DNA of 43,931 nucleotides from RFTU01 sp049423145. GTDB lineage: Bacteria > Pseudomonadota > Gammaproteobacteria > Burkholderiales > Burkholderiaceae_C. The DNA is taken from contig JBMSQF010000013.1 of NCBI GenBank assembly GCA_049423145.1, forward strand, positions 1 through 43,931, read 5' to 3'. The position numbers and the translations under genes are program-made. The notes under the pieces are model-generated. The model saw only the letters and a list, made by a program, of their open reading frames with translations. It was not told the origin of the DNA and searched no databases. Of the stretch, positions 23,764-30,471 are shown in pieces (position 1 is the stretch's first letter; each line of letters begins with the position of its first letter).

Positions 23764-24516
23764 GTGAGCACAGTTCTCAACATCGCGGCCTACCGCTTTG
23801 TGCCGCTTCGGAATTTGCCGGATTGGAAGGCCCAACTCAGCGCCCGTGCCGAGTCACTGGATCTCAAGGGAACGGTCTTGTTGGCCGAGGAAGGCCTCAA
23901 CTTGTTTCTGGCCGGCTCACCTACCCCCATTCGCGAATGGATGTCCTGTTTGTGCCATCTCAGCGATGCCGATGGCAGCCAGCCGTTCCACGGGCTCAAG
24001 GCCAAAGAAAGTTGGAGCGATTCGGTGCCCTTCCGACGGCTGAGGGTGCGGATCAAGCGAGAGATCATCCGCATGAATCTGCCAACCGTGATTCCCGCAG
24101 CAGGCCGTGCACCGGCCGTTGAGGCGGCCACATTGGCCCGATGGCTGGATCAAGGCCAGGATGACGAGGGTCGCCCTGTGGTGACGCTGGACACCCGGAA
24201 CCAATTTGAAGTGGATGAAGGAACTTTTGAGGGCGCGATCGACTGGGGCCTGAGCAAGTTCAGCGACTTTCCAAGAGCGCTGGCCGCCCATGCCGACGAA
24301 CTGCGCAACAAGACCGTGGTGAGCTTTTGCACCGGGGGCATTCGGTGCGAGAAGGCCGCGCTGGTGATGCGCGAAGCAGGCCTGACCCATGTGTTCCAGT
24401 TGGAGGGTGGGATCCTGCAGTACTTCGAAGACACTGCGGGCGCACCCCACTGGCGCGGCCGCTGTGTGGTGTTCGACGAGCGCGGTTCGCTCAATCCCGC
24501 GCTGAAGGCCGATTAA
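23764..24516 (+). CDS. trhO: tRNA uridine(34) hydroxylase TrhO (rhodanese family)
   Basis: TrhO (YceA) uses molecular oxygen to hydroxylate U34 at the wobble position of several tRNAs (ho5U). The 250-residue protein has the N-terminal acylphosphatase-like domain (AAYRFVPLRNLPDWKAQL, LKGTVLLAEEGLNLFLAG) and KESWSDSVPFRRLRVRIKREI. A rhodanese domain follows with VVTLDTRNQFEVDEGTF and the catalytic loop FCTGGIRCEKAAL (Cys189). It is about 100 residues shorter than E. coli TrhO, ending soon after the rhodanese domain. The start is GTG at 23764. Its stop codon overlaps that of rlmB on the other strand, so the two genes share their last bases. Confidence 0.9.
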   Translation: MSTVLNIAAYRFVPLRNLPDWKAQLSARAESLDLKGTVLLAEEGLNLFLAGSPTPIREWMSCLCHLSDADGSQPFHGLKAKESWSDSVPFRRLRVRIKREIIRMNLPTVIPAAGRAPAVEAATLARWLDQGQDDEGRPVVTLDTRNQFEVDEGTFEGAIDWGLSKFSDFPRALAAHADELRNKTVVSFCTGGIRCEKAALVMREAGLTHVFQLEGGILQYFEDTAGAPHWRGRCVVFDERGSLNPALKAD

Positions 24517-25271
24517 GCCGGGACAAGGCGTTGGCGGCGCTGCCGCAAGGCCTCATACAGGCATACGGCTGAGGCCACCGACACGTTGAGGCTTTCCACT
24601 GCGCCGGTCATCGGGATGTGAACCAACTCATCACACGTCTTGCGGGTCAGCTGCCGCATGCCCGCGCCCTCAGCGCCCAACACCAGCGCCGTCGGCCCTC
24701 TCAGGTCCACCTCGTAGACCGACTTTGGTGCATCGTCACTGGTCCCGATGATGCGGATCTGCCGCTCTTTGAGCTCACCCAAGGCGCGTGCAAGGTTGAC
24801 CACCATGAAGTAGGGAACGGTCTCGGCCGCGCCACTGGCGACTTTAGCGACGGTCGCGTTGATCCCGACGGCATGGTCACGCGGCGCAATCACCGCCTGG
24901 GCACCAGCGCCATCGGCAACCCGCAGGCAGGCGCCCAAATTATGGGGGTCGGTGACACCGTCCAGCACGAGCAAGAGGGGGGTATCACCCGCGGCTTGCA
25001 CGCCGTCGAGATGATCGTCGAGCGAATGCTGAACCTTGAGGGGCTTGACCCTGGCCACGATCCCCTGGTGCGGCGCGCGTCCGGCCAGTTGCGCCAAGCC
25101 TTGGGCGCTGCTTTCCACCAACTTCACGCCGACGTCCTGCGCGCGCTGCAGCAGGCTGCGCATTCGGCCATCGCGCCGCTGCACATCGTGGTGGACTTCC
25201 AGCACCGATTCAGGCGCGGTCTTCAGCCGCACGGTAACGGCGTGAAAGCCGAAGAGTAATTTGTTGGTCAT
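24513..25271 (-). CDS. rlmB: 23S rRNA (guanosine(2251)-2'-O)-methyltransferase RlmB
   Basis: RlmB methylates the 2'-O of G2251 in the 23S rRNA peptidyl-transferase P loop. The 252-residue protein has the N-terminal substrate-binding domain (KLLFGFHAVTVRL, RAPHQGIVARV). Its SPOUT (trefoil-knot) methyltransferase domain shows LLVLDGVTDPHNLGACLRVADGAG (motif 1 Asn/Arg), ALVLGAEGAGMRQLT (motif 2) and IPMTGAVESLNVSVASAVCLYEA (motif 3), all intact. I set the start at MTNKLLFG (25271), the usual family N-terminus; the frame extends 13 codons upstream. GAAAAT sits six bases before this ATG and there is no Shine-Dalgarno. Confidence 0.94.
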   Translation of the reverse strand: MTNKLLFGFHAVTVRLKTAPESVLEVHHDVQRRDGRMRSLLQRAQDVGVKLVESSAQGLAQLAGRAPHQGIVARVKPLKVQHSLDDHLDGVQAAGDTPLLLVLDGVTDPHNLGACLRVADGAGAQAVIAPRDHAVGINATVAKVASGAAETVPYFMVVNLARALGELKERQIRIIGTSDDAPKSVYEVDLRGPTALVLGAEGAGMRQLTRKTCDELVHIPMTGAVESLNVSVASAVCLYEALRQRRQRLVPA

Positions 25272-25277
25272 CGTGCC

Positions 25278-25283
25278 ATTTTC
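25278..25283 (-). promoter_or_regulatory. -10-like hexamer GAAAAT at rlmB start (leaderless candidate)
   Basis: On the minus strand GAAAAT is followed by GGCACG and the rlmB ATG. It is the same hexamer in the same position as at murB. It is a weaker -10 match (no initial T) and no -35 is clear. Confidence 0.38.
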
Positions 25284-25320
25284 GCGCCACTGGACGGCAA
25301 TCATCCACACGGAGTGGCCA

Positions 25321-26043
25321 TCAGGGCAAGCCCAAGCGACTGAGCAGGAGCAAAACGCCCCAGAAGAGTGGTTGGTGCAGCATGTAGATGCTCAAGGGCC
25401 ACTGACCGATCAAGGCGATCATGCGGATGGCGGGGTTGGGGGTCAGGGGCAAGCAGGACAAGCGTTGACCCAGAGCCAAACCGAGCCACACCATGCCCAT
25501 CCACGGAAAGATCGGCGCATAGTCTTCAGTGACTGGCTTTTGCGTGACCAACCCAAGCCCGTTGAGCCATCGACTGTCGAATACGGGATGTTGGATGAGA
25601 TGGGGCAAGGTCATTGCTCCGATTCCCAGGGCCCACAACAGTCGTGGCGAAAGGCTGGCCGTCAACCGAGCCAGTAGCACCATCGCGGCCAGACCATGGA
25701 GCACGCCAAAGCTGATCCAGGACTGCGGAAAGACGAACCAGGTGGCCACACTGACCAGACCGGCGCATCCGGCCACCTGCATCCACCGCCGCCAAAAGCG
25801 AGCCCAGGACGAACCCGACCGGTGGGCGAGCGCCTGTGAGGCACCGGCGCAAAACATGAAGAGACCCACGATGCAGACCCGCTGCCCCGTCCAGAACGGG
25901 TCCGCGAGAAACTGCTGCGGTGGATGCAGCAGGCCAAAGTGGTTGAGATCGAAGCACAGGTGGAAGGCGATCATCCACAGGATCGCGACGCCGCGCAGGG
26001 CGTCTAGGGTCATCAGGCGGCTGGTTTGTTCGACAGGCAGCAT
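25321..26043 (-). CDS. Heparan-alpha-glucosaminide N-acetyltransferase-like membrane protein
   Basis: A 240-residue membrane protein with about seven hydrophobic segments. It begins with RLMTLDALRGVAILWMIAFH, the signature of the DUF1624 / HGSNAT-like acyltransferase family. It ends with the matching WPLSIYMLHQPLFWGVLLLL segment, whose histidine is conserved. Proteins of this fold transfer acyl groups to glycans or lipids across the membrane, but the bacterial substrate is unknown. The start is uncertain: ATG at 26043 is used here; 26013 (MTLDALRG) and 26088 are alternatives, and none has a Shine-Dalgarno. It is divergent from the thioesterase gene and lies 49 bases upstream of rlmB on the same strand. 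Confidence 0.8.
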   Translation of the reverse strand: MLPVEQTSRLMTLDALRGVAILWMIAFHLCFDLNHFGLLHPPQQFLADPFWTGQRVCIVGLFMFCAGASQALAHRSGSSWARFWRRWMQVAGCAGLVSVATWFVFPQSWISFGVLHGLAAMVLLARLTASLSPRLLWALGIGAMTLPHLIQHPVFDSRWLNGLGLVTQKPVTEDYAPIFPWMGMVWLGLALGQRLSCLPLTPNPAIRMIALIGQWPLSIYMLHQPLFWGVLLLLSRLGLP

Positions 26044-26052
26044 GGCTTTGAA

Positions 26053-26079
26053 TTGGACACCAGGCTCAGCCGTTACCAT
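26053..26079 (+). promoter_or_regulatory. Promoter at thioesterase start (leaderless candidate)
   Basis: TTGGAC (26053-26058), a 15-base spacer and TACCAT (26074-26079) form a recognisable sigma-70-like pair. TACCAT ends seven bases before the ATG at 26087, so the first transcribed base would fall on or next to the start codon. No Shine-Dalgarno is present. Confidence 0.5.
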
Positions 26080-26086
26080 CCGGCGC

Positions 26087-26581
26087 ATGAGCGCTCACCA
26101 TCATGCCCCGCGACGCAGCGCTGCCGAACAGCACAAGCTGGAGGCTGCGATCCATCATTTGGCCGAAGACCAGATCGCCTTCAACCGCGTGCTGGGTATG
26201 AAGATGGAAGAATTCAGTGGGCCCAACGGCACGGTTTGCCGCTTTGACATGCGGGCCGATCTGGTGGGCCACTACATTCACGGCCGCCTGCATGGCGGGG
26301 TAACGGCAGCCGTGCTGGATGCCACGGCTGGTATGGCCCTGATGGTGGCCTTGGGCGAAAAATACGCTCACGAGAGCGCCGAGCAGGTCATGCACCGATT
26401 CGGCAAGATGGGCACGATCGACATGCGGATCGACTACCTGCGGCCGGGGTTGGGCGCTTACTTCCTGGCCCAGGCCATGGTGACCCGACTGGGTGGAAGG
26501 ATCGGGTCGACGCAGATGCGGCTGCTCAACGACCAGGGTACGCTGATCGCCACGGGAGCAGGGGCGTATGTGATTGCATGA
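26087..26581 (+). CDS. PaaI-like hotdog-fold thioesterase family protein
   Basis: A 164-residue hotdog-fold protein. The core helix region HGRLHGGVTAAVLDATAGMALM carries the HGG motif and the acidic residue typical of PaaI/4HBT-type acyl-CoA thioesterases. It is followed by the strand segments IDMRIDYLRPGLG and STQMRLLNDQGTLIATGAGAYV. It probably hydrolyses an acyl-CoA or acyl-ACP, possibly as a salvage or editing enzyme; the substrate is not evident from sequence or neighbours. The start at 26087 gives MSAHHHAPRRSAAEQ; the frame is open far upstream but overlaps the acyltransferase gene. It converges on murB across 61 bases. Confidence 0.85.
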   Translation: MSAHHHAPRRSAAEQHKLEAAIHHLAEDQIAFNRVLGMKMEEFSGPNGTVCRFDMRADLVGHYIHGRLHGGVTAAVLDATAGMALMVALGEKYAHESAEQVMHRFGKMGTIDMRIDYLRPGLGAYFLAQAMVTRLGGRIGSTQMRLLNDQGTLIATGAGAYVIA

Positions 26582-26582
26582 G

Positions 26583-26622
26583 TCCATTTCCCAGACCCCA
26601 TTTCCCGCAGACCCCTTTGCCC
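26583..26622. repeat. Imperfect tandem repeat between convergent genes
   Basis: CCATTTCCC-AGACC, CCATTTCCCGCAGACC and CCTTTGCCC follow one another, two and a half imperfect copies of a unit of 14-16 bases, in the 61-base gap between the thioesterase and murB. No function is evident and it may be chance. Confidence 0.35.
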
Positions 26623-26642
26623 ACTGAATGCCAGCGTGGAGC

Positions 26643-27728
26643 TCACACGATGACCGGCTCCGGCTCGAGTCGGATACCGAAGCGCTCGTAAACGCTGGTT
26701 TGGATGGCGCGGGCGAGTGTCAGCACCTCCGCGCCGGTGGCGCCGCCACGGTTGATCAGGACCAGCGCCTGCTTTTCATAGACCGCAGCCCCACCAATGC
26801 TGCGGCCCTTCCAGCCGCAGGCGTCGATCAGCCAACCAGCCGCCAGCTTCACAGCGCCATCTTCCAGGGGATAGTGGACGATCCCCGGATCACGCGCAAT
26901 GATGTCGCGGCACTGCTCGGCGCTGACCACGGGATTCTTGAAAAAGCTGCCGACATTGCCCACCACCGCAGGATCGGGCAGTTTCGCTCGGCGAATGTCA
27001 CAAACCCAGGTGAAGACCTGATGGGCAGAGGGCTCCTTCACGCCGGTTTCGTCGACCCGGCGCTGCAAGTCCAGGTAGCCGAGCACGGGCTGCCAGTGCT
27101 TGGGCAGTCGCAAGCGAACCCGGGTGATGAGGGTCTTGCCGGCCAAACCTCCAAACCCGTCTCGCTTGAAGACGCTGTCGCGGTATGCGAAGGCACAGGC
27201 ACGGGCATCGAGCTCCACGGTTCGCCCCGTGACCCAGTCCACGGCCAGCACCGAATGGAACCGGTCCTTGAGTTCAACGCCGTAGGCGCCAATGTTCTGC
27301 ACGGGCGCAGCACCGACGGTGCCGGGAATGAGCGCCAGGTTTTCCAAGCCAGGGAGGCCCTGCTCCAGGGTCCAGCACACCAGCTCATGCCAACCGACCC
27401 CTGCGCCAGCCTCCACGATCACGGCACCGGCTTCCTCACCCAGCACCCGCAGGCCTGGGACCTCGACCTTGACCACCAGGGCCTGTGGATCGCGCGTGAA
27501 GACGAGGTTGCTGCCGCCCCCCAGGACCAATTTGGGAACCCGGCCCCACCGGGGATGGTCGACGACCCGACGGACGGACGCCTCACTGTCGACGCGAACC
27601 AGGTGGTCCGCGACCGCCGGCAGCCCCAGCGTGTTCAGTCGGCGCAGGCTCACAGACGCCTCCACAGCCCCGCCAGGTGGTGAGGCCGGAGGAGAGCCGG
27701 GCGCAGCGGGCGGCCAAGAGTCGCTCAT
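26643..27728 (-). CDS. murB: UDP-N-acetylenolpyruvoylglucosamine reductase MurB
   Basis: MurB is the FAD- and NADPH-dependent enzyme that reduces UDP-GlcNAc-enolpyruvate to UDP-MurNAc, the second committed step of peptidoglycan synthesis. The 361-residue protein is the E. coli-like type I form. It has the FAD-binding LGGGSNLVF and EAGAGVGWHELVCWTLEQG, then LIPGTVGAAPVQNIGAYGVEL. GNVGSFFKNPVVS holds the catalytic serine, and a glutamate near the C-terminus (EPEPV) is expected to complete the active site. The first 25 or so residues (Pro/Gly/Ser-rich) exceed the usual N-terminus. There is no Shine-Dalgarno; GAAAAT lies six bases before the ATG. It is divergent from yajQ. Confidence 0.94.
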   Translation of the reverse strand: MSDSWPPAAPGSPPASPPGGAVEASVSLRRLNTLGLPAVADHLVRVDSEASVRRVVDHPRWGRVPKLVLGGGSNLVFTRDPQALVVKVEVPGLRVLGEEAGAVIVEAGAGVGWHELVCWTLEQGLPGLENLALIPGTVGAAPVQNIGAYGVELKDRFHSVLAVDWVTGRTVELDARACAFAYRDSVFKRDGFGGLAGKTLITRVRLRLPKHWQPVLGYLDLQRRVDETGVKEPSAHQVFTWVCDIRRAKLPDPAVVGNVGSFFKNPVVSAEQCRDIIARDPGIVHYPLEDGAVKLAAGWLIDACGWKGRSIGGAAVYEKQALVLINRGGATGAEVLTLARAIQTSVYERFGIRLEPEPVIV

Positions 27729-27730
27729 GG

Positions 27731-27740
27731 CAAAATTTTC
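27731..27740. promoter_or_regulatory. Shared murB/yajQ promoter core, CAAAATTTTC
   Basis: The palindrome AAAATTTT gives GAAAAT on the minus strand (27735-27740), six bases before the murB ATG. On the plus strand it gives CAAAAT (27731-27736), which would make a 5' leader of about 33 bases for yajQ. The two -10-like elements overlap by two bases, so only one polymerase could occupy the site at a time (inference). Confidence 0.4.
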
Positions 27741-27775
27741 CCCCAGAACACACAGGCAGCCCCTGCCCCCTGAAC

Positions 27776-28276
27776 ATGCCGAGTTTTGATGTGGTCGTGG
27801 AACCCAACCTGGTCGAGGTGCGCAACGCCGTGGACCAGAGCAACAAGGAAATCGGTACCCGCTTTGATTTCAAGGGCAGCGATGCGCGTGTGGAGCTCTC
27901 CGACAAGGGCATCAACAAGGAGCTCCTGCTCTTTGCCGACAGCGACTTCCAGCTGCAGCAGGTCAAGGACATCCTGCTGGCCAAACTGACCAAGCGCAGC
28001 GTCGACATCCGCTTTCTGGACGACTCTGCCAAACCCGAGAAAATCGGCGGGGACAAGCTCAAACAGCTGGTCAAGATCAAGACCGGCATCGAATCTGAAC
28101 TGGGCAAAAGGATCCAAACTTTGATCAAGCAAAGCAAGGTCAAGGTCCAGGCCGCCATTCAAGGCGATTCGGTCCGTGTGAGCGGTGCCAAACGCGATGA
28201 CCTGCAAACAGCCATCGCCCTGCTGAAGAAGGAAGTGGCTGATGCGCCGCTGACCTTCAATAACTTCCGCGACTAG
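27776..28276 (+). CDS. yajQ: YajQ family nucleotide-binding protein
   Basis: A 166-residue protein with the family's characteristic N-terminus PSFDVVVEPNLVEVRNAVDQ. FDFKGSDARVEL, the KRIQTLIKQSKVKVQAAIQGDSVRV stretch and LTFNNFRD at the C-terminus follow. YajQ proteins fold as two RRM-like ferredoxin domains; some members bind cyclic di-GMP and act with a transcription factor, others bind RNA or nucleotides. Which applies here is unknown. The start at 27776 is the canonical one; no Shine-Dalgarno is evident. The stop is two bases before the TTG start of the ZIP gene, so the two are cotranscribed. Confidence 0.93.
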   Translation: MPSFDVVVEPNLVEVRNAVDQSNKEIGTRFDFKGSDARVELSDKGINKELLLFADSDFQLQQVKDILLAKLTKRSVDIRFLDDSAKPEKIGGDKLKQLVKIKTGIESELGKRIQTLIKQSKVKVQAAIQGDSVRVSGAKRDDLQTAIALLKKEVADAPLTFNNFRD

Positions 28277-28277
28277 C

Positions 28278-29063
28278 TTGACCCTGCTCTACATCATCGT
28301 GGCCACCGGCGCGGGCGGCCTGCTGTCCGTGCTGGCCGCTGCCAGCCTCACGACGCATGTATTGGGTCGCATCGTGCACAGCCTGGTCAGCCTCTCTGCG
28401 GGCGTGCTGCTGGGCACTGCCCTGCTCAACGTCCTGCCGGAGGCGTTTGAATCCGGGCAAGCCGACACCCACGAACTCTTTCTCACGCTGTTGGGTGGCC
28501 TTCTGTTCTTCTTCCTGCTGGAGAAGGCCGAGTTGTACCGGCACAGCCACCATCACGAAGGAGACCACCCACACCACCACCACCACCACGGCTTCGATGC
28601 GGAACAGGCCGGAGCGGGCGGATGGTCGGTGCTATTGGGCGACAGCATCCACAATTTCGTGGACGGCGTGATCATCGCGGCGGCCTTCCTCACCGATGTG
28701 AAGTTGGGCGTGGTGACGACGCTGGCGATCGTGGCCCATGAAATCCCGCAGGAGATCGGAGACTTCATCGTGCTGCTCAATGCGGGGCTGTCGCGCGCAC
28801 GGGCGCTGCTGTTCAATGCCCTGTCGGGACTCGCGGCCGTGGCGGGTGGCCTGGTGGGGTACTTCGGCGTGGGCCAGGTCGAACAGGTGTTTCCGTATCT
28901 GCTGGTGGTGGCCGCCAGCAGTTTCATCTATGTGGCGGTGGCCGATCTACTGCCGCAAATGCAGCGCCGGCTCGCGTTTCGCGAAACCCTGCATCAGGTG
29001 CTGTGGCTGGCAGGGGGACTGGTGCTGGTCTTGGTGGCCAGCGAACTGCTGCACGCCCACTGA
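28278..29063 (+). CDS. ZIP family divalent metal transporter
   Basis: A 261-residue inner-membrane protein with about eight transmembrane segments. The metal site is recognisable in segments IV and V: HNFVDGVIIAAAF and HEIPQEIGDF, the two ZIP signature motifs. Between segments III and IV a cytoplasmic loop is very histidine-rich (HSHHHEGDHP followed by six consecutive His), a typical ZIP metal-sensing or buffering loop. It likely imports zinc, with iron or manganese possible. The start appears to be TTG at 28278, two bases after the yajQ stop; no in-frame ATG lies near the first membrane segment. It converges on uspA with an 8-base gap. Confidence 0.9.
   Translation: MTLLYIIVATGAGGLLSVLAAASLTTHVLGRIVHSLVSLSAGVLLGTALLNVLPEAFESGQADTHELFLTLLGGLLFFFLLEKAELYRHSHHHEGDHPHHHHHHGFDAEQAGAGGWSVLLGDSIHNFVDGVIIAAAFLTDVKLGVVTTLAIVAHEIPQEIGDFIVLLNAGLSRARALLFNALSGLAAVAGGLVGYFGVGQVEQVFPYLLVVAASSFIYVAVADLLPQMQRRLAFRETLHQVLWLAGGLVLVLVASELLHAH
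28572..28589 (+). repeat. (CAC)6 encoding six histidines in the ZIP loop
   Basis: Six identical CAC codons in a row encode a natural hexahistidine in the metal-binding loop of the ZIP transporter. Slippage here would change the number of histidines without breaking the frame. Confidence 0.85.
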
Positions 29064-29071
29064 CGCGCGCC

Positions 29072-29506
29072 CTACTTCACCACCAAGACCGGTACCGGGC
29101 TGTGCAACAGCACCCGCTGGGTCTCACTGCCCAGCAGCAGGGCGGCCACCCCGCGCCGCCCGTGAGAGGCCATGACAATCAAATCGCACTGTTTGTCTTT
29201 GGCATGGTCCAGGATGGCCTCCCAGGGATGAAGGGACTCCACGGTGTAGCCACTACAGGCCACCTGCCGAGCGCGCGCCGCCTCCACCACGGCATCCACG
29301 CGTTCACGGGCCACCCGTTCCTGGGCCTCATAAAACTCTTGCGGTGCAATCGGCTGCACTTCGCTGATGGCGCTGTAGGGAAAGGGCTCCTTCACTGACA
29401 CGGCAAAGATCTGTGCGTCCATGCGACGCGCGAGCTCAATGGCCGTCTGCACAGCCTTGCGGGTGATTTCGGAGCCGTCGGTGGGCACCAGGATGCGGCT
29501 GTACAT
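29072..29506 (-). CDS. Universal stress protein (UspA family)
   Basis: A 144-residue single-domain Usp protein. The N-terminus YSRILVPTDGSEITRKAV has the Asp of the nucleotide site, and the C-terminus DLIVMASHGRRGVAALLLGSETQRVL contains the ATP-binding G-x2-G-x9-G(S/T) motif, so it should bind ATP. SPVPVLVVK is the usual final strand. Such proteins are induced in starvation or stress; the specific role is unknown. The start at 29506 follows AGGAG at a normal distance, making it one of the few first genes in the window with a good Shine-Dalgarno. The upstream 103 bases (29507-29609) hold no gene; a 6-bp inverted repeat at 29575-29588 is present. Confidence 0.92.
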   Translation of the reverse strand: MYSRILVPTDGSEITRKAVQTAIELARRMDAQIFAVSVKEPFPYSAISEVQPIAPQEFYEAQERVARERVDAVVEAARARQVACSGYTVESLHPWEAILDHAKDKQCDLIVMASHGRRGVAALLLGSETQRVLLHSPVPVLVVK

Positions 29507-29609
29507 GGGCAAACTCCTGAAGAGATGGGCAGCGCCTGGACGCAAAAACGGACTCAGTATGGGTCGACAAGGCCGCAAGGAGCCTTGCCCGTGATCAAGA
29601 AACCATGAT

Positions 29610-30455
29610 TCAGCCCACCGCCACGGGACGCGAGGGATCGGCCGACCATTCGCTCCAGGATCCCGGGTACAGAACGCCCAGGCCCAGGCCCGCATGCGCC
29701 ATGGCCAGGAGGTTGTGGCAGGCGGTCACGCCCGAGCCGCACTGGTGCACGACCGGCTGGCCGGCCTGGAGCAGCGGTAACCACTCCGCCTTCAACGCTT
29801 CAACCGGTTTGAAGCGCCCATTGGGCTGCAGGTTGTCCTTGAAGAAGCGGTTGACCGCTCCGGGTATGTGACCTGCGCGGGTATCCAGGGGTTCGGTTTC
29901 TCCCCGATACCGTTCGCCCGCCCGCGCGTCCACCAGACAGACACGACCCAATTGCTGGGCCAGCGCTTCAGCTGTGAGGGTGGGCATGGACGACTCACCC
30001 GCCGGATAAGCGGGGGCAACGGTCACGGCTGTGTTCGCGCACTCCAACGCGCCACCATCCTCCCGCCAAGCCGCCAGACCGCCGTCCAGAACGGCCGCGC
30101 GCTCATGGCCGATCCAACGCAACATCCACCAGGCTCGCGCCGCATAGCACCCGCCCTGGCCGTCGTAAGCCACCACGATGGTCTCCGGTGTGATGCCCCA
30201 ACGACCCAGGCGGCTCGCCCATTCCTCGCGCGCCGGCAGCGGGTGACGCCCTCCGTCGACCGGCCCCCGCACCGACTTCAAGCCGCTGAGATCACGGTCG
30301 AGATGGACATAGCGCGCGCCCGGTAGATGTCCAGCTGCATAGGCCCGCTCGCCCGCGTCGACATCGAACAAGTCGAAGCTGCAGTCCAAAATAACGAGTT
30401 CCGGATGCTGGGCGTGCAAAGCCTTGAGTTCGGCTGCGTCGATGAGCGGCTTCAT
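29610..30455 (-). CDS. Sulfurtransferase, SseA/thiosulfate-3-mercaptopyruvate type
   Basis: A 281-residue protein with two rhodanese domains. The N-terminal, inactive domain has LVILDCSFDLFD, AGHLPGARYVHLDRDLSG and the WWMLRWIGH segment. The C-terminal domain carries the catalytic Cys239 in HQCGSGVTACHNLLAM. The CGSGVTA loop is that of 3-mercaptopyruvate sulfurtransferases rather than thiosulfate rhodaneses (CRKGVT), so mercaptopyruvate is the more likely donor. It transfers sulfane sulfur to thiols or cyanide. The gene follows the Rieske oxygenase gene by 16 bases on the same strand, indicating an operon, and GAGG precedes the ATG. Confidence 0.9.
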   Translation of the reverse strand: MKPLIDAAELKALHAQHPELVILDCSFDLFDVDAGERAYAAGHLPGARYVHLDRDLSGLKSVRGPVDGGRHPLPAREEWASRLGRWGITPETIVVAYDGQGGCYAARAWWMLRWIGHERAAVLDGGLAAWREDGGALECANTAVTVAPAYPAGESSMPTLTAEALAQQLGRVCLVDARAGERYRGETEPLDTRAGHIPGAVNRFFKDNLQPNGRFKPVEALKAEWLPLLQAGQPVVHQCGSGVTACHNLLAMAHAGLGLGVLYPGSWSEWSADPSRPVAVG

Positions 30456-30471
30456 CGGGACCGCCTCGACC

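Noticed and set aside
29575..29588. GCAAGG/CCTTGC inverted repeat between sseA-like gene and uspA as a terminator
   Set aside because: The loop is only two bases (four if one pair opens) and there is no T-tract on either strand, so an intrinsic terminator is not supported.
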